From Deltaproteobacteria bacterium (GTDB taxonomy: Bacteria > Desulfobacterota > Desulfobacteria > Desulfobacterales > C00003060): a stretch of 8,308 nucleotides of DNA. Below are positions 5,674-8,308 of this stretch, one piece after another (position 1 is the first letter of the stretch; each line of letters starts with the position of its first letter). The stretch is from positions 1 through 8,308 of the forward strand of contig QMMV01000065.1 in assembly GCA_003647435.1 (NCBI GenBank). Reading direction: 5' to 3'. The position numbers were made by a program, and so were the translations under genes. Below the pieces are notes generated by a model that saw nothing but the letters and a program-made list of their open reading frames with translations, was not told where the DNA came from and ran no database searches.

Positions 5674-8308
5674 TCATATAGCCTCAGCATAGAAAGGTGA
5701 AGGCACCATCGGATAGGCTCGAAAAACGTGTAGAAATACGTCTTCCGCCTTTATAGCTACCTCCTCTTCTGAATAGCTGTCAACTGGCAAGCCTGTCTCA
5801 TCACTCCATAGAAAATCGCGGATTGCTATCCGTACTGCGTCACGCGTTGTTTCTTTCTCCCGCCAGTGGTCAATCTTCAGCTTTTCCTCTTTCAATGTTT
5901 CTAATAATTCTATAGCAATTCTCTTGATCCGTTTGATGTCAGACTGGGTTAGGTCCGGCTTCTTCAAAAGATCAAATATCGCCAGGGATTCCTCGTCAAG
6001 GCCCTCACGTATGGCCCGCCTTTCTTCCTCATCAAGAGCCTGTACCAGTTTGAGTAAGGCTTCGAAGGTCTTTTCGATAGTTAACCGGTCCTTCTCCCGG
6101 TTGTACTCAGCTACAATCTCCTCATAATGACGCTGAAAATCCGTGCGCAATGGATTTCGTTCCAAGAGCCGCTGGAGCTTGCTTTCGATAGCCTGTTTCA
6201 GGTTCTGGACTGTTGTCCGCTTTGCGGGACTCCGCTCGAACTCTTTCCGCAGCCGCTCAAAATCGATCTTGCTGATGTCGTAAGGAGCCTGCTCTTCTGC
6301 CACCATGTTGGCCTGCGTTACGATGGCTTCATCGACCACTTGGTGAAGCTGCTGGATGATGTCGGTAATATCCGCGCGGTCCCGGTCCTGCTGCAAGCTC
6401 TTGTAAACAATATTTATAGCGCCATATTCCGCGCGATATGTATTCACGCTCTTGGTGTTGATGCAGGCCTTGAACTTCTTGAAGACTTCCCGGCACATCA
6501 CCTCGAAGCGCTTGCGCGTCTCGTCATTCTCGTTAGCTGCTTCCTTGGCGGCCACGATGGCGGCATTCCGTGCAAATCCTGTCTTCGTGATGATATCGTC
6601 CAATGACGCACCGCGCTCAGCCAGGAACACTCGAACGAATGCAATGGCTTCCTCCAGGTCAGCCAATAGTTCTTCCTCGGGTTCGGCGGGTTCCCGTTCC
6701 CCTTCCTCACCTCCGTGCCCATCATCGGCTCTGCCCGCAAAGGTGGCCAAAGCCTTGCGCAAGTTCTTGAGGATGCCGCAGTAATCGACGATGAGCCCGT
6801 TGTTTTTCCCTTCGTTCACACGGTTCGCCCGGGCAATTGCCTGCATGAGCGTGTGAGCCATGAGCGGTTTGTCGAGATAGAGAGTTGACAGACTTGGAAC
6901 ATCGAAGCCCGTCAACCACATGGCGCAGACAATGGCGATCCGGAACGGGTGTTCCTCCTCTTTGAATGCCTCGTCCAGATCCATCCGCTGCATGTTACGA
7001 AACTGCGGTTTTTCACGCATGGCTGGCGGCAAGTCCATACCTTCCTTGATAAGTTTTCGATGGGGTTTGATGTCCAGATCCCATTTCTGAAACTTTTCCA
7101 CCTCGCCTTGTTCTTCACTGACCACGACAGCCATACGCGTCTCACGCATCCATTCAATCTGTCGGCGACGGTATATCTCCTCCTGTTCGTCGGGAACTTT
7201 CCCTAATTCGGCTTCCAACTCGTTGATGCGTTTTTTCCAGTACTTGAATATCAAATTGTACATCCGCACGCAGGTGACCTTGTCAATGCAGACCAGCATC
7301 GCCTTGCCGCTCTCCCAGGCATTGGAATAGTGCCGCACGAAATCGCGGGCGATTTGGTCCAGTCTCTTACCCGCGGTGATGATGTGGTAGTCGCGTTTGA
7401 GTTCCCGCTCCAGCCGCTGTTCGACATCCACGTCGTCCGTTTCGATCTCTTCCAATTTGGCGGCGATCCGTTCGTTCAGATCACCCACCGCCACGCCGAG
7501 CTTATCGCCTCGTGCGTCGTAATAAAGCGGTACAGTGGCCCTGTCTTCGACTGCCCGCTGAAAATCATAGGTTGAGACGTAATCGCCAAACACCCGCCTG
7601 GTGATCTCGTCATCCTTGAACAGTGGCGTACCTGTGAATCCAATGTAGCTGGCGTTTGGCAAAGCATTTCGCATGTTCAGGGCCAGCGTTCCGTACTGCG
7701 TCCGGTGTGCTTCGTCGGTGATGACGATGATGTCATCCCGCTGGCTGTAACCATGGTCTGGGTACACATCCTGATTGAATTTTTGGATCAGAGAAAAGAT
7801 GTGCGATTTGTGCTGGGCAAGGAGTTGGCGCAAATGCTCACCGCTGGTTGCACGGCACGGATCGCGGTCGTTATCCACCAAGCCGCAGCCGGCAAAGGTC
7901 TTGTAAATCTGGGTATCCAGGTCCTCGCGGTCGGTCAGAATCAGAAAGGTGAAATTGCCGCCGAGCTTGCGATGAACCTTGCGGGTAAAAAATACCATCG
8001 AGTAGCTCTTGCCGGCGCCCTGGGTATGCCAGAAAACCCCCAGCTTGCTCTGACGTTTTTTGCGCTCTCTTACCGCACGGATAGCCTTATTAACTCCTAG
8101 GAACTGGTGGTTGCGGGCCAGTATTTTCTTTGACTCACCGGACGAATCGTCAAAAACGATGAAGGTTTCGAAGATGTCCATGAAGTTTTGTTTGGCGCAG
8201 ACGCCCTTGAGCAGGGTTTCCATGTCCACCACGCCCGGCTCTTCCTCGGCCAGACGCTTCCACTCGTGAAAGTGCTCCCATCTGCTTGAAATGGAACCGA
8301 TGCGCGCT
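5674..8308 (-). CDS. hsdR: Type I restriction enzyme R subunit, N-terminal nuclease part outside window
   Basis: The motor subunit of a type I restriction-modification complex, which translocates DNA using ATP and cuts unmodified DNA at a distance; it needs HsdM and HsdS, not seen here and expected beyond base 8308. The frame is open from 8307 to the stop at 5674, giving 877 residues. The upstream codons up to 8307 continue the family pattern (EWKRLAEEEPGVVDMETL), so GTG at 8232 is not the real start. Counting from that GTG, the SF2 motifs are: motif I TQGAGKS (70-76), DEAH (173-176), GFTGTPL (198-204), TGFDVP (441-446) and QAIARANR (464-471). An acidic linker (503-521) leads to a helical C-terminal region (about 570-852) like the DUF3387 / T1RH-like C-terminal domain. 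Full-length members are about 1,000-1,100 residues, so the missing N-terminus should hold the PD-(D/E)XK nuclease. No frameshift or lost motor residue is seen, so it looks functional in the visible part. Confidence 0.96.
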   Translation of the reverse strand, partial: ARIGSISSRWEHFHEWKRLAEEEPGVVDMETLLKGVCAKQNFMDIFETFIVFDDSSGESKKILARNHQFLGVNKAIRAVRERKKRQSKLGVFWHTQGAGKSYSMVFFTRKVHRKLGGNFTFLILTDREDLDTQIYKTFAGCGLVDNDRDPCRATSGEHLRQLLAQHKSHIFSLIQKFNQDVYPDHGYSQRDDIIVITDEAHRTQYGTLALNMRNALPNASYIGFTGTPLFKDDEITRRVFGDYVSTYDFQRAVEDRATVPLYYDARGDKLGVAVGDLNERIAAKLEEIETDDVDVEQRLERELKRDYHIITAGKRLDQIARDFVRHYSNAWESGKAMLVCIDKVTCVRMYNLIFKYWKKRINELEAELGKVPDEQEEIYRRRQIEWMRETRMAVVVSEEQGEVEKFQKWDLDIKPHRKLIKEGMDLPPAMREKPQFRNMQRMDLDEAFKEEEHPFRIAIVCAMWLTGFDVPSLSTLYLDKPLMAHTLMQAIARANRVNEGKNNGLIVDYCGILKNLRKALATFAGRADDGHGGEEGEREPAEPEEELLADLEEAIAFVRVFLAERGASLDDIITKTGFARNAAIVAAKEAANENDETRKRFEVMCREVFKKFKACINTKSVNTYRAEYGAINIVYKSLQQDRDRADITDIIQQLHQVVDEAIVTQANMVAEEQAPYDISKIDFERLRKEFERSPAKRTTVQNLKQAIESKLQRLLERNPLRTDFQRHYEEIVAEYNREKDRLTIEKTFEALLKLVQALDEEERRAIREGLDEESLAIFDLLKKPDLTQSDIKRIKRIAIELLETLKEEKLKIDHWREKETTRDAVRIAIRDFLWSDETGLPVDSYSEEEVAIKAEDVFLHVFRAYPMVPSPFYAEAI

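Noticed and set aside
1..8308. CRISPR array or insertion sequence
   Set aside because: No regularly spaced direct repeats and no transposase-like frame are seen on either strand.

Overview
The window holds four genes, all read from the minus strand. Two are cut by the window edges. From left to right on the plus strand they are: the first ~230 codons of hemB (porphobilinogen synthase, heme pathway); a complete 601-residue ClpX-like AAA+ unfoldase of unusual build; a 632-residue membrane protein joining a DedA domain, a PAP2 phosphatase domain and an LssY-type C-terminal domain; and the motor and C-terminal part of hsdR, the restriction subunit of a type I restriction-modification system, whose 5' end lies beyond base 8308. 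No complete RNA gene, insertion sequence or CRISPR array is visible.

The organism is bacterial and most likely Gram-negative. The ClpX-like protein without a zinc finger and the DedA-PAP2-LssY fusion resemble proteins I associate with Desulfobacterota (former Deltaproteobacteria). That placement is an impression from family memory and is weakly held.

Region by region: bases 1-2675 look like stable chromosomal sequence, with hemB 174 bases downstream of the AAA+ gene on the same strand. Bases 2676-3216 are a 541-base spacer with no convincing gene. Bases 3217-5116 hold the DedA-PAP2-LssY gene, which looks AT-richer than its neighbours. It is damaged in its DedA half: a one-base frameshift in an A7 tract near the start and an apparent in-frame loss of about 80 codons. 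Its PAP2 catalytic motifs are intact. Bases 5117-5673 are a 557-base spacer containing a REP-like palindrome directly joined to what looks like the 3' end (T-arm) of a tRNA or tmRNA, plus two hairpins. Bases 5674-8308 are hsdR.

The two points most worth following are the architecture of the ClpX-like protein (no zinc finger, an enlarged second pore loop, an IGF tripeptide that would fit ClpP docking, and an apparent second copy of the AAA+ small subdomain at the C-terminus) and the REP/tRNA-tail junction between a decaying membrane-protein gene and a restriction system, which may be an old integration scar.
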